Virus record (IMG/VR): IMGVR_UViG_3300036792_000156
Span: 1 to 43,333 of that record
Length of the DNA: 43,333 bases
Origin: a virus
Direction: 5' to 3' (one strand)
Shown here: positions 7,202 to 15,402 of the stretch, piece after piece
Layout of the letters: the number at the start of each line of letters is the position of its first letter
Position numbering within the stretch: position 1 is the stretch's first letter
Program-made: the position numbers and the translations under genes
The notes under the pieces: generated by a model
What the model was told of the DNA's origin: nothing
Database searches by the model: none
Seen by the model: the letters and a program-made list of their open reading frames with translations, nothing else

Positions 7202-8238
7202 CCGCCCCCGACGTTCCCCTGCGGGTAACGACGGTGCTCCCGCCGGGGACGACGGGCGTGCCGTACCTCGGCGTGCTGACCGCCGAGGGCGGCGCGCCCC
7301 CCTACCGCTGGGAGGCCGAGGGGCTGCCGCCGGGGCTGGAGCTGGCCGGCGCGCGCGTCCTGGGCGCCCCGGAGGGGTTCGGCGTTTACACGGTCACGCT
7401 CGCGTGCACCGACGCGGCCGGCACCGTCACCGTCGCCGGGGAGCTGCTCGTGGCGGAGGCCGAGGCCGTGCCGCTGCCGCCGGGCGCGGACCCGGCGCTC
7501 GCCTACCCGCGCGCCGACGTGGAATGGATCGTTTACACGGCCGTGCGGCACCTCGGCGGGACCGTCGACTGGCTGCTGACCGCCGACGAGCGCGACCCGC
7601 GCACGTGGCTGACCGTGTCCAGCGTGCAGGTCGACGTGCGGGCGTCGTCCAAGCGCCTCGCCGCCGAGCGCGCCGACGCGGCGCGGCGGGTCGTCGCGGC
7701 GCTGCCGTGGACGTCCGGCGAGGGCGTCGTGGCCGCCGTCGACGTGATCGCCGGCCCGTTCTGGGAGCCGGACCCGTCGACCGGGCAGCCGCGCTACGTG
7801 ACGCGGTTCGCCGTCACCACCCACCCGCCGCGCCCCGGGGCGGCCGGGGTGCCCGCCGCGCGCGGCCCCGTCGACCCGGTGCTGGCGTTCGCGCGCCCGG
7901 CGGTGGAGCTGGCGGTGCGGGACGCGGTGCGCGACCTCGGCGGGACGGTCACGTGGTGCTACGCGGCGGCCGAGGCGCAGCCGCGCGGCTGGCTGAGTTC
8001 GGTCAACGTCCAGGTGGACGTGCGGGCCGGCTCGAAATCCGCCGCCTGGCGGCGCGCCGACGCGTGCCGCCGGGCGGTCAGTTCGCTTCCGTGGCGCGCC
8101 CAGCCATGGGGGGTAATCGCGAGCGTCGACGTGACCGAGGGGCCGTTCTGGTTCCCCGACCCCGGCGCCCGCTACGTAGCCCGGTACGCGGTGATGTGTC
8201 ACCCGTCGCGGCCGGCAAGGCAACCAGAGAAGGTGTAA
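7198..8238 (+). CDS. Tail terminator-like protein with Ig-like domain and duplicated terminator domain
   Basis: A 346-residue protein, much longer than ordinary tail terminators (about 110-150). Residues 12-86 look like a putative Ig (He_PIG-type) domain: VPYLGVLTAEGGAPPYRWEA, then GLPPGLEL and GVYTVTLACTDAAG. Residues 103-212 and 231-338 are two copies of one module. Both have LGGTVxW, VQVDVRAxSK, ERAD or RRAD with a following Arg-rich helix, LPW, and DVxxGPFWxPDPxxxRYVxRxAV. This is the expected position for a tail terminator, before the major tail protein. GTTTACAC copies at 7384 and 7531 lie inside the gene, and the TAA stop is within a third copy. Confidence 0.75.
   Translation: MTAPDVPLRVTTVLPPGTTGVPYLGVLTAEGGAPPYRWEAEGLPPGLELAGARVLGAPEGFGVYTVTLACTDAAGTVTVAGELLVAEAEAVPLPPGADPALAYPRADVEWIVYTAVRHLGGTVDWLLTADERDPRTWLTVSSVQVDVRASSKRLAAERADAARRVVAALPWTSGEGVVAAVDVIAGPFWEPDPSTGQPRYVTRFAVTTHPPRPGAAGVPAARGPVDPVLAFARPAVELAVRDAVRDLGGTVTWCYAAAEAQPRGWLSSVNVQVDVRAGSKSAAWRRADACRRAVSSLPWRAQPWGVIASVDVTEGPFWFPDPGARYVARYAVMCHPSRPARQPEKV
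7384..7391 (+). repeat. GTTTACAC motif, site 4
   Basis: In the tail terminator gene, encoding VYT in the Ig-like domain. Context GCGTTTACACGGT. Confidence 0.8.
7531..7538 (+). repeat. GTTTACAC motif, site 5
   Basis: Same gene as site 4, 147 nt downstream (a multiple of 3, so again VYT). Context TCGTTTACACGGC. Confidence 0.8.
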
Positions 8239-8240
8239 AC
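8233..8240 (-). repeat. GTTTACAC motif, site 6 (reverse)
   Basis: GTGTAAAC on the plus strand. Its TAA is the stop of the tail terminator gene and it ends 3 nt before the major tail protein ATG. The only exact copy without G on the 3' side of the motif. Confidence 0.85.
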
Positions 8241-8243
8241 GGC

Positions 8244-8960
8244 ATGGCAACCGGCGTACTCGACCCGGCCGAGGTGCAGGTAGGCACCGCCAACGGCCCC
8301 GGAATCTACCTCGCCCCTCCCGGCACGGAAGGGCCGGCCAACACCACCGACGACTGGCCCGAGCCGTGGTCGGTGCTCGGCTACCTGTCCGACGACGGCC
8401 CCACCGTCTCGCAGTCCACCGACAGCGAGGAGATCACCCCGTGGCAGTCCGTCGTGCCGATCCGCACGGTGCTGACCTCGCGCGGCGTGACGCTGCAGTT
8501 CACCATGTGGCAGCTCAACGCCGAGACGCTCGCGCTGTACTTCGACACCGACGCGGTCGAGCCCGGCGACGACGGGTCGGTGGAGATGGACATCCGCACC
8601 GACAGCCCCCAGCACATCTACGCCGTCGGCATCGACTCCGCCGACGCCGACCGGGTGCTGCGCATCGTGTTCCCCCGCGCGTCGCTGTCGGACGCCGGGG
8701 ACCTGCAGATCCAGCGCGGCGCGGCCGTGCCGCTCGACGTCACGCTGTCGGCCCTCGACGACGGCGGCCGGCTCGCGAAGATCCTGCTCGGGCCGGGCGG
8801 CAGCGCGGCGACCAACCCGGCCGCGCAGAGCGCTGAGGAGTTCCTGCGCGCGAGCCAGGCGGTCGGCGCGCGGCAGGAGCGCGACACCGGGCGCAACGGC
8901 AAGCGGCGGGCCGGGCGGACCCCGGCGACCGCGCAGACGGCGGCGGGCGGTGGGTCGTAA
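8244..8960 (+). CDS. Major tail protein
   Basis: A 238-residue tail tube subunit. It begins MATGVLDPAEVQVGTANGPG and has alternating strands with SDDGPTVSQSTDSEEI near residue 55, a pattern typical of actinophage major tail proteins. The last 45 residues are Ala/Gly/Arg-rich and probably flexible. AGAAGG at 8227-8232 can serve as ribosome-binding site, although a GTGTAAAC motif separates it from the ATG. Position just before the frameshifting chaperone genes supports the call. The stop overlaps the next start (TAATG). Confidence 0.88.
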   Translation: MATGVLDPAEVQVGTANGPGIYLAPPGTEGPANTTDDWPEPWSVLGYLSDDGPTVSQSTDSEEITPWQSVVPIRTVLTSRGVTLQFTMWQLNAETLALYFDTDAVEPGDDGSVEMDIRTDSPQHIYAVGIDSADADRVLRIVFPRASLSDAGDLQIQRGAAVPLDVTLSALDDGGRLAKILLGPGGSAATNPAAQSAEEFLRASQAVGARQERDTGRNGKRRAGRTPATAQTAAGGGS

Positions 8961-9316
8961 TGGCAACCCCCGTAAGGGCGGCCGGCAAGGCCGAGGTGTT
9001 CGACCTCGACGCCGCGTCCGAGGCCGCGGCAAGCGAGGCCGAGCGCGAGCCGATGACGTTCCGGTTCCACGGCGCCGAGTACGAGATCCCCAACCAGGCC
9101 GAGTGGCCCATGGTCGTCGTGCGGGCGTTCGCCGCCGGGGAACTCGACTCCGCGCTTGAGGGGCTCATCGGCGAGGCGGCCCTCAACAAGCTGACCAACG
9201 AGGGGCTGACGCTCGGGGAGCTGACGCTGCTGTTCGAGGAGGCGGGAAAGCGGGCCGGAATGGGGGGCCTCCCAAATTCCAGGCCGCAGCCGCCGCGCGG
9301 TTCGACCCGGAAGTAG
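8960..9316 (+). CDS. Tail assembly chaperone G (zero-frame product)
   Basis: A 118-residue chaperone that binds the tape measure protein during tail assembly. It has an Ala/Glu-rich start, then MTFRFHGAEYEIPNQAEWP, a helical middle and LTNEGLTLGELTLLFEEAGK. Termination at 9316 gives the G product. A minus-1 slip near 9244-9250 yields the longer GT product. The protein resembles the small product at 2659. The start overlaps the tail protein stop, so the two are probably coupled. Confidence 0.88.
   Translation: MATPVRAAGKAEVFDLDAASEAAASEAEREPMTFRFHGAEYEIPNQAEWPMVVVRAFAAGELDSALEGLIGEAALNKLTNEGLTLGELTLLFEEAGKRAGMGGLPNSRPQPPRGSTRK
9244..9250 (+). promoter_or_regulatory. Minus-1 ribosomal slippery site GGGAAAG
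   Basis: GGGAAAG is read in the G frame as G GGA AAG, exactly the X XXY YYZ register needed for a minus-1 slip, and is the heptamer used by phage lambda G/GT. After the slip the frame stays open to 9726. A second heptamer in the correct register, CCCAAAT at 9271-9277, is a weaker alternative or backup. Confidence 0.85.
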
Positions 9317-9726
9317 AGGCGGCGCTGCTCGCCGCCTACGGGATCGACACCCTCGACCCGGCCGTGTCCACGCGCCGGGTGCACGTGCTGCTGCGGCAGC
9401 TCCCGCCCGGCGCGCGGCGCGGCGGGCAGCGCTGGTCCACCGAGGCCGAGCTGGTCGCCGCCGTCGTCGACCACCTGGCGATGCTGACCTACGTCACGCT
9501 CAAGGCCAACGGCGCCAAGAGCGCCAAGAAGCCCGCCCCCGTGCCCCGGCCGGCCGAGGAGCGGGCGTTCGCGCGCGCCGACAGCAGCCGTAAACGGGCC
9601 GTTGACGCCGGGCACGCGCCCGGCGGGCTGCCCGGCAGCGGCCCCGCCAAGGCGGGCACGTGGGCCGAGGCGGCTCTCGCGCTCGCCCGGGTGCCCGGGG
9701 TGAAGGTGGACGTGCAGCATGGCTAA
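9250..9726 (+). CDS. T extension of the tail assembly chaperone (made as a GT fusion)
   Basis: This frame has no credible start codon with its own ribosome-binding site near its beginning. A slip at 9244-9250 joins 97 codons of G to this reading frame for a GT fusion of about 255 residues. It encodes AARFDPEVEAALLAAYGIDT, then HVLLRQLPPGARRGGQRWST, typical of T-domain extensions, and ends 8 nt inside the tape measure gene. In tailed phages GT is made at a few percent of G and recruits the tail tube protein to the tape measure complex. Confidence 0.82.
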   Translation, partial: AGRNGGPPKFQAAAAARFDPEVEAALLAAYGIDTLDPAVSTRRVHVLLRQLPPGARRGGQRWSTEAELVAAVVDHLAMLTYVTLKANGAKSAKKPAPVPRPAEERAFARADSSRKRAVDAGHAPGGLPGSGPAKAGTWAEAALALARVPGVKVDVQHG

Positions 9727-12700
9727 CGGGCAGTACGGCGCCCTGTCGATCCGGGTCACGGCCGACACCAGGCAGATGACCGCGAACATCGCCCGCGACG
9801 CCACGCGGGCCGGGGCCGGCGCCGCGCAGGGCATCGGCAGGGAGGTCTCGCGGGGCGTCGCCGGGCTCAAGGGCGTGCTCGGCGCCGTCGGCGAGGCCGC
9901 CGCCGTCGGGCTGACCGCCGCGACGGTCGCCGCCGGCGGGTTCGCCGTCGAGGCGTTCAAGACCGCCGCCCGCGCGGGGGAGATGGACGCCACGCTGCGC
10001 GCCCTCGCCCAGGCGAACGGGCTGAGCTACGACGCGATGCAGCAGTCGGTCCAGGCGATCCGGGGGCAGGGCATCGAGGCCGGCGTCGCGCAGAACCTCG
10101 TCGCGCAGTTCGCCCGCAACCAGCTCGACCTCGGCCAGTCGACCGACCTCGCGCGCGTCGCGCAGGACGCCGCCGTCATCAGCGGCCAGAACTCAAGCGA
10201 CACCCTCGACCAGCTCATCCACGGCATCACCACCCAGAACAGCCTCGTGCTGCGCAACGCCGGGGTGAACGTGCAGGCCGGGCAGGCGATGGACACCTAC
10301 GCCGCGTCGATCGGCAAGAGCCGCGCCGAGCTGACCCCGGCCGAGCGCGCCCAGGCCGTCCTCAACGCCGTGATGGAAGCGGGAACCTCCATCGCCGGGT
10401 CGTACTCCGCCGCGATGGAGGAGCCCGGCAAGGTGCTGCGGTCCTACCCCCGGCTGTTCGACGACATCCGGCTGTCCATCGGCCGGGGCCTCGTGCAGGG
10501 GTTCGGGCCGCTGATCATCAAGGGCTACGAGCTGACCAAGACGTTCGCCGGCGCGCTGGAGCCCGGCGGGAAGCTCGCGCCCGTGATGGACGCGATCGGC
10601 GTGGTCGCGACGCGGATCGCCGCCCCGATCGGCGTGGTGATCGACAAGGTGACCGCGTGGGTCAAGGGCCTAGACACGGCGTCGGTGCAGCGGTTCGCCG
10701 ACGGGCTCAAGTCATGGGGGCCGCTGCTCGCGACCGCCGCCGGCGGGCTCGCCCTGGTGACCTCGCCGCAGATCCTGTCCAACCTGCCGTTCATGGGCAA
10801 CGCCGTGTCCAACATCGGGCTGGCGTTCACGAAGTCGTTCATCGGGCCGATGACGCAGGGCGGCACCGCCACGACCAGCCTCGGAAAGGCTTTCGAGTTC
10901 CTGAAGTCGCCGATGGGCCTCGCCATCGCCGCGTTCGCGCTGCTCATGGCCGTGTCGCCCGAGTTCCGCAAGGCCGTGATGGACCTCGGGAGCGCGATCA
11001 TGGGCGCCCTCGTCGAGGCGTTTAAACAGATCTGGGCGGCGGTGCAGCCCGTCATCCCGCCGCTGATCGAGCTGGTGCGGGTGATCGGCGGCGCCCTCGC
11101 GCAGGTCCTCGTCGCCGTCGCGCCGCTCATCACCGCGCTCGTGCGGGCCGCCGTCTCGCTGCTGCCGGCCGTGCTGCCGCTCATCCCGCCGCTGATCGAC
11201 CTGACGGTCGCCGTGCTGCGCCCGCTGCTGCCGGTCCTCGTCGCCGTGGCGGGGGCGCTGTCGGCCGTGCTGCAGTGGCTCGCGCCGCTGCTGCCGGTCA
11301 TCCTCGCCGTCGTCGGCGCCTGGTACGCCTACCAGGCCGCCATGGCCGCCGTGCAGGTCGCCCAGTCGCTGGTCAGCTTCGCCCAGATGATCCCCTTCCT
11401 CATCCAGTACGCGCTCGGGATCGAGAGCATCACGATAGCGACCGTCGCGCAGGCCATCGCCTCCAAGATCGCCGCCGCCGCCACCTGGCTGTTCAACGCG
11501 GCGCTGACCGCCGCCGGCGGGTGGGTCGGGCTCATCATCATCGCCGTCGCCGCGTTCGTCGCCGGGATCGTGCTGCTGTACCAGAAATGCGAGTGGTTCC
11601 GCAACCTCGTGCAGGTCGTGTGGGGCGCGATCAAGGTCGCGATCGACGCCGTCGTCGGCGCCGTCGTGACGCTGTGGCACTGGATCGTGGGCGGCTCGCC
11701 GGGGCTGATCCCCGCGTTCCAGCTACTCGCCACCGTGTTCGGGCCGGTCATCGCCGCTATCCGCCTCGGGTTCCAGGGCCTGATACAGCTCGCGCAGTGG
11801 GTCACGGCGGGCATCGCGGCGGCGTGGAACTGGCTGTCGGGCGCCGTGACCACGGCGGTCGGGTTCGTGCTGTCGTGGCTGCGCGCCAACTGGCCATTGG
11901 TCCTCGGCATCATCGGCGGCCCGATCGCCATGGCCGTCGTGCTCGTCATCCGCTACTGGTCGCAGATACAGGCGGGCACCGCCGCGATCGTGAACGCGAT
12001 ACGCGGGTTCCTCGCCGGGGCGTGGGCCGCGATCCGCAACACCGTGACCTCGATCATGGCCGCGCTGACGAGCGCCGTCGCCGCGTCGTGGACCTGGCTG
12101 CGCAACACCACCTCCGCGATCGTCAACGCGATACGCGGGTTCCTCGTCGCCGCGTGGACCGCGATCCGCAACGTGGTGACGGGGATAGCGAACGCGCTGT
12201 CGCGGGCCGTCGCCGCCTCCTGGCAGTGGCTGAGCGCGCAGGTCTCCGCGATCGTCAACGGCATACGCGGGTTCCTGTCCGCCGCGTGGACGGCGATCCG
12301 GAACATCGTCGCGCAGACCGCGCAGGCCGCCGCCCGCGCCGTCGCCGCCGCGTGGGAGTGGACGCGCGGCGCCACCACCCAGATATGGAACGCCATACGC
12401 GGGTTCCTGGCCGGGCTGTGGAACGCGATCCGGGCGATCGTCGCCGCCGCCGTCACGTGGGTGCAGCAGCGCATCGCGCAGGGCTGGAACATCATCCGGG
12501 CGGTCACCGCGCAGATCTGGAGCGCGGTCGCCAACGTGATCCGGGGCACCTGGGACGGCATCCGGGGCACCGTGCAGGCCGCCGTCTCGTGGGTGCAGCA
12601 GCGCATGGGGCAGGCGTGGGAGGCGATCCGCGTCGCCGCGTCCAACGCGTGGAACGGCATCCTCAACACGATCAAGAACGTATGGGAGCGGCTGAAGGAA

Positions 12701-14347
12701 GCCGTGCGCGCGCCCGTCGCGTGGGTCGTGTCCAACGTGATCAACAAGCTGATCGGCGGCATCAACGCGCTCGTGACGAAAATCGGCATCCCCGCGATCC
12801 CGGCCATCCCCGGGTTCGCCGAGGGCGGCCGGATACCCGGCGGGTGGGGCGGCGGCGACACGCGGCTGATCATGGCCGAGCCGGGGGAGTGGGTGCTGAC
12901 CAAGCGCCAGGCCAAGGCGATCGGCTACGGCAACCTGCGGGCGCTGCCGCACTTCGCGCAGGGCGGCATGGTCGGCCACGTCCGCCCCGACGCCCCCGAG
13001 AGCCTCGGCCCCCAGGCGCGCATCCCCGAGTGGATCAGGGACGTGGGCGGCGCCGTCGCCCGGGTGACCCACATCGACCAGCTCGCCAGCGCCGGCAAGG
13101 AACTGTTCGACGACGTGATGGGGATGCTGACCTACGCCGCCGCCGAGCTGTTCAAGGCGCTGACCGCCCCGTTGCGCAAGCTCGCCGAGCCCTACGCGAA
13201 CGACCCCGTCGTGTTCCCCAAGCAGTGGCTCGGCAAGCTCATGCTCACCGTCATCGACAAGGCCGTCGAGTTCATCACGAGCAAGTCGATGGGGTCCTGC
13301 GACGCGGGCGGCCTCGTCGGCGCGATGCAGAAGTACGAAGGCCACAAGTACATTTGGGGCGGGGCGGCGGCGCCGGCGGGCGGGTTCGACTGCAGCTCGT
13401 TCGTGAACTACATCGCCGGGCACTACGGCAAGCTGCCGCTTCCGGGCGGGTTCAAAGCGCCGTCGCCGTCGCACGGCCCCAACACCACCATGTGGCTGTC
13501 GTTCGGCGGGATGGACCGAATCCCGCTAGGCGGCACCCGCCCCGGGGACGTGGCCGTCAACAGCCATCACATGGGGTTCATCATCGGCCCGAACGGGTCC
13601 GGGTTCGCCGCGCGCGGCAAGGACTCCGGGGTGGGCAAGCAGTCGTTCGCGCGCGGCTACACCTACCTGCGGTGGAAGGGCGGCGGCGACGCCACCGCCG
13701 CCGGGGACTGCGGGCCGGGCGGGTCGGCGGGCGACGGGCCGCCGGGCAACTTCCCGTCCGGCGTGCGCAACTACGCGGCGATCACCGGGCAGATCGCCCG
13801 CCAGCTCGGCGTCCCGCAGTGGACCAACGTCTTCCTGCAGCAGATGCAGTCGGAGTCGAACGGCAACCCGCGCGCCGTCAACAACTGGGACTCCAACGCC
13901 CGCCGGGGCACCCCGTCCAAGGGCCTCATGCAGCTCATCGACCCGACGTTCGCCGCCTACGCCGGCCCGTACCGCAACCGGGGTATCTGGGACCCGACGG
14001 CGAACATCTTCGCCGCGATCAACTACGCGGTGAAGCGCTACGGCAGCCGCATCCCCCAGGTGCTCGGGCGCGGCCACGGGTACGCGCGCGGCGGCATCAT
14101 CAACGAGCACGTGGTGGGCATCGGGCAGTCGTCGGGGGAGATCTACCAGATCGCCGAGGCGGGCCGGCCCGAGGCGGTCGTGCCGCTCGGCGGGCGGCGC
14201 AACGTCCTCGACGCCGCCGACACGTTTACACGCGGAGGCCGCGGCACCGTGATCAACGTCTACCCGCAGGCCGGGCAGTCCGAGGAGCAGATCGCCGCGT
14301 CGGTGGCCCGCCGCATGGCGTGGGCCGAGGCAGGGGGGATGATATGA
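9719..14347 (+). CDS. Tape measure protein with NlpC/P60 and lytic transglycosylase domains
   Basis: A 1542-residue protein that sets tail length and probably degrades peptidoglycan during DNA entry. Order: helical N-terminus; hydrophobic segments around residues 390-740; four 44-residue repeats beginning with an I(V/W)N(A/G)IRGFL motif at residues 757, 801, 845 and 889; a Gly/Ile-rich link ending in PAIPAIPGFAEGG; an NlpC/P60-like peptidase near 1193-1320 with Cys1225 in GGFDCSSFVNYI and His1283/1284; and an SLT-type transglycosylase near 1345-1460 with likely catalytic Glu1379 in MQSESNGNP and GLMQLIDPTF. The final stretch has GRPEAVVPLGG, common at tape measure ends. GTTTAAAC at 11020 and GTTTACAC at 14224 lie inside. 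Confidence 0.93.
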   Translation: MANGQYGALSIRVTADTRQMTANIARDATRAGAGAAQGIGREVSRGVAGLKGVLGAVGEAAAVGLTAATVAAGGFAVEAFKTAARAGEMDATLRALAQANGLSYDAMQQSVQAIRGQGIEAGVAQNLVAQFARNQLDLGQSTDLARVAQDAAVISGQNSSDTLDQLIHGITTQNSLVLRNAGVNVQAGQAMDTYAASIGKSRAELTPAERAQAVLNAVMEAGTSIAGSYSAAMEEPGKVLRSYPRLFDDIRLSIGRGLVQGFGPLIIKGYELTKTFAGALEPGGKLAPVMDAIGVVATRIAAPIGVVIDKVTAWVKGLDTASVQRFADGLKSWGPLLATAAGGLALVTSPQILSNLPFMGNAVSNIGLAFTKSFIGPMTQGGTATTSLGKAFEFLKSPMGLAIAAFALLMAVSPEFRKAVMDLGSAIMGALVEAFKQIWAAVQPVIPPLIELVRVIGGALAQVLVAVAPLITALVRAAVSLLPAVLPLIPPLIDLTVAVLRPLLPVLVAVAGALSAVLQWLAPLLPVILAVVGAWYAYQAAMAAVQVAQSLVSFAQMIPFLIQYALGIESITIATVAQAIASKIAAAATWLFNAALTAAGGWVGLIIIAVAAFVAGIVLLYQKCEWFRNLVQVVWGAIKVAIDAVVGAVVTLWHWIVGGSPGLIPAFQLLATVFGPVIAAIRLGFQGLIQLAQWVTAGIAAAWNWLSGAVTTAVGFVLSWLRANWPLVLGIIGGPIAMAVVLVIRYWSQIQAGTAAIVNAIRGFLAGAWAAIRNTVTSIMAALTSAVAASWTWLRNTTSAIVNAIRGFLVAAWTAIRNVVTGIANALSRAVAASWQWLSAQVSAIVNGIRGFLSAAWTAIRNIVAQTAQAAARAVAAAWEWTRGATTQIWNAIRGFLAGLWNAIRAIVAAAVTWVQQRIAQGWNIIRAVTAQIWSAVANVIRGTWDGIRGTVQAAVSWVQQRMGQAWEAIRVAASNAWNGILNTIKNVWERLKEAVRAPVAWVVSNVINKLIGGINALVTKIGIPAIPAIPGFAEGGRIPGGWGGGDTRLIMAEPGEWVLTKRQAKAIGYGNLRALPHFAQGGMVGHVRPDAPESLGPQARIPEWIRDVGGAVARVTHIDQLASAGKELFDDVMGMLTYAAAELFKALTAPLRKLAEPYANDPVVFPKQWLGKLMLTVIDKAVEFITSKSMGSCDAGGLVGAMQKYEGHKYIWGGAAAPAGGFDCSSFVNYIAGHYGKLPLPGGFKAPSPSHGPNTTMWLSFGGMDRIPLGGTRPGDVAVNSHHMGFIIGPNGSGFAARGKDSGVGKQSFARGYTYLRWKGGGDATAAGDCGPGGSAGDGPPGNFPSGVRNYAAITGQIARQLGVPQWTNVFLQQMQSESNGNPRAVNNWDSNARRGTPSKGLMQLIDPTFAAYAGPYRNRGIWDPTANIFAAINYAVKRYGSRIPQVLGRGHGYARGGIINEHVVGIGQSSGEIYQIAEAGRPEAVVPLGGRRNVLDAADTFTRGGRGTVINVYPQAGQSEEQIAASVARRMAWAEAGGMI
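11020..11027. repeat. Palindromic GTTTAAAC inside the tape measure gene
   Basis: Context GCGTTTAAACAG. No TATAAT at the 22-nt offset, so it is not another promoter copy. Confidence 0.7.
14224..14231 (+). repeat. GTTTACAC motif, site 7
   Basis: Near the 3' end of the tape measure gene, encoding part of TFTR. Context ACGTTTACACGCG. Confidence 0.8.
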
Positions 14348-15402
14348 CCGTCCCGGCGGAGGCAGCGCGCGGCTACGGCGGCCCCGGCGCCGAGCGCGAC
14401 TACGACCGCGACTATGACCGCGCCTACGGCCTGGAGCCGGACCGGCCCGCGCCGCCGCCGCCGCCGGCGCCCGGCCCCCCGCCCGGCCCCCCCGACTGGT
14501 CGGCCGGCGGCGGGAAGCTCGTGCCGGTCGTGTGGCACGGCACCGACCTCGACCCCGGGAACGTCGACGCGTGGTTCACCGCGATCGTGGAGAACGTCGA
14601 GGGCTGGTACGCCTCCCCGCCGCTGAGCGGCAACAGCGCCGAGCGGGCGCTGGCCGACGGCGGGTTCTACGGGCTGAAGGTGCTCGGGCCGCGCGAGATC
14701 ACGATCAGCGGGTCGTGCATCGGGCCGCGCGCCGACATCATGGGCTGGCGCGACCGCATCGCCGGGCTCGCCGCCGAGCGGCAGCCGTCCGAGCTGGCGA
14801 TCACCGACCCGTGGCTCGGCACGACCCGGACCGCGATGGTCCGCGCCGACAGCGACTCGTTCACGCACGAGTTCTTCGGCGGGCGCCGCGCGTGGCGCTA
14901 CCAGGTGACCGTGCTGGCCGCCGACCCCATCCTGTACGGCACCCCGTGGAAGGAAGCGGTGCTGACCAACCTGTCGGCCACCGAGACCGGCCGCCCCTAT
15001 GACCGCTTCTACGTGCACCCCCGCGAGGACCAGCCCAACCCGCCCGGCGGGCGCAACGGGTGGGTGTACGAGTCGGACGTGCCCGCGAACTCCGCCGTGC
15101 TGCTGACCAACGACGGCAACGTGCCCGCCCCCGTCTACGCCGTGTGGACCGGCGACCTGTCGCCGTCGACGATCACCGACAACGTGACCTCGATCGAGCT
15201 GGGCGGCATCGCCGCCGGCGTGCAGGTCGCCGTCGACACCTCGACGCTGGTCGCCGAGGCGCCCGGCGGCGGGAACCGCTCGTCGATGATCGCGCCCGGG
15301 TCGCGGCCCATGCTCGTGCCGCCCCGGTCGACGGTGCTGTGGCACCTGTACTCCACCGGGTCCGGGTCCGTGACGCTGCTGTGGCGGGACGCGTGGGCAT
15401 GA
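14344..15402 (+). CDS. Minor tail protein, distal tail (Dit)-like
   Basis: A 352-residue protein coupled to the tape measure gene by an ATGA overlap. The first 50 residues contain an acidic Asp/Tyr/Arg stretch and a proline-rich linker. The body has WHGTDLDPGN, then NVEGWYASPPLSGNSAERALADG, and later RRAWRYQVTVLAADPILYG, typical of actinophage proteins in the distal-tail position. The C-terminal half has features of a beta-sandwich. Position directly after the tape measure supports a Dit or baseplate hub role. Confidence 0.78.
   Translation: MTVPAEAARGYGGPGAERDYDRDYDRAYGLEPDRPAPPPPPAPGPPPGPPDWSAGGGKLVPVVWHGTDLDPGNVDAWFTAIVENVEGWYASPPLSGNSAERALADGGFYGLKVLGPREITISGSCIGPRADIMGWRDRIAGLAAERQPSELAITDPWLGTTRTAMVRADSDSFTHEFFGGRRAWRYQVTVLAADPILYGTPWKEAVLTNLSATETGRPYDRFYVHPREDQPNPPGGRNGWVYESDVPANSAVLLTNDGNVPAPVYAVWTGDLSPSTITDNVTSIELGGIAAGVQVAVDTSTLVAEAPGGGNRSSMIAPGSRPMLVPPRSTVLWHLYSTGSGSVTLLWRDAWA

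Noticed and set aside
9364-9726. Independent GTG-started gene downstream of the chaperone
   Set aside because: No ribosome-binding site, and its frame continues upstream to a perfect slippery heptamer, so a GT fusion explains it better.
11275-15402. A very long alternative reading frame (over 1300 codons) across the tape measure gene
   Set aside because: It is very rich in Arg and Gly and lacks protein-like composition. High G+C removes stop codons from all frames. The tape measure frame has clear domains, and only the part from 14344 onward is a real gene.
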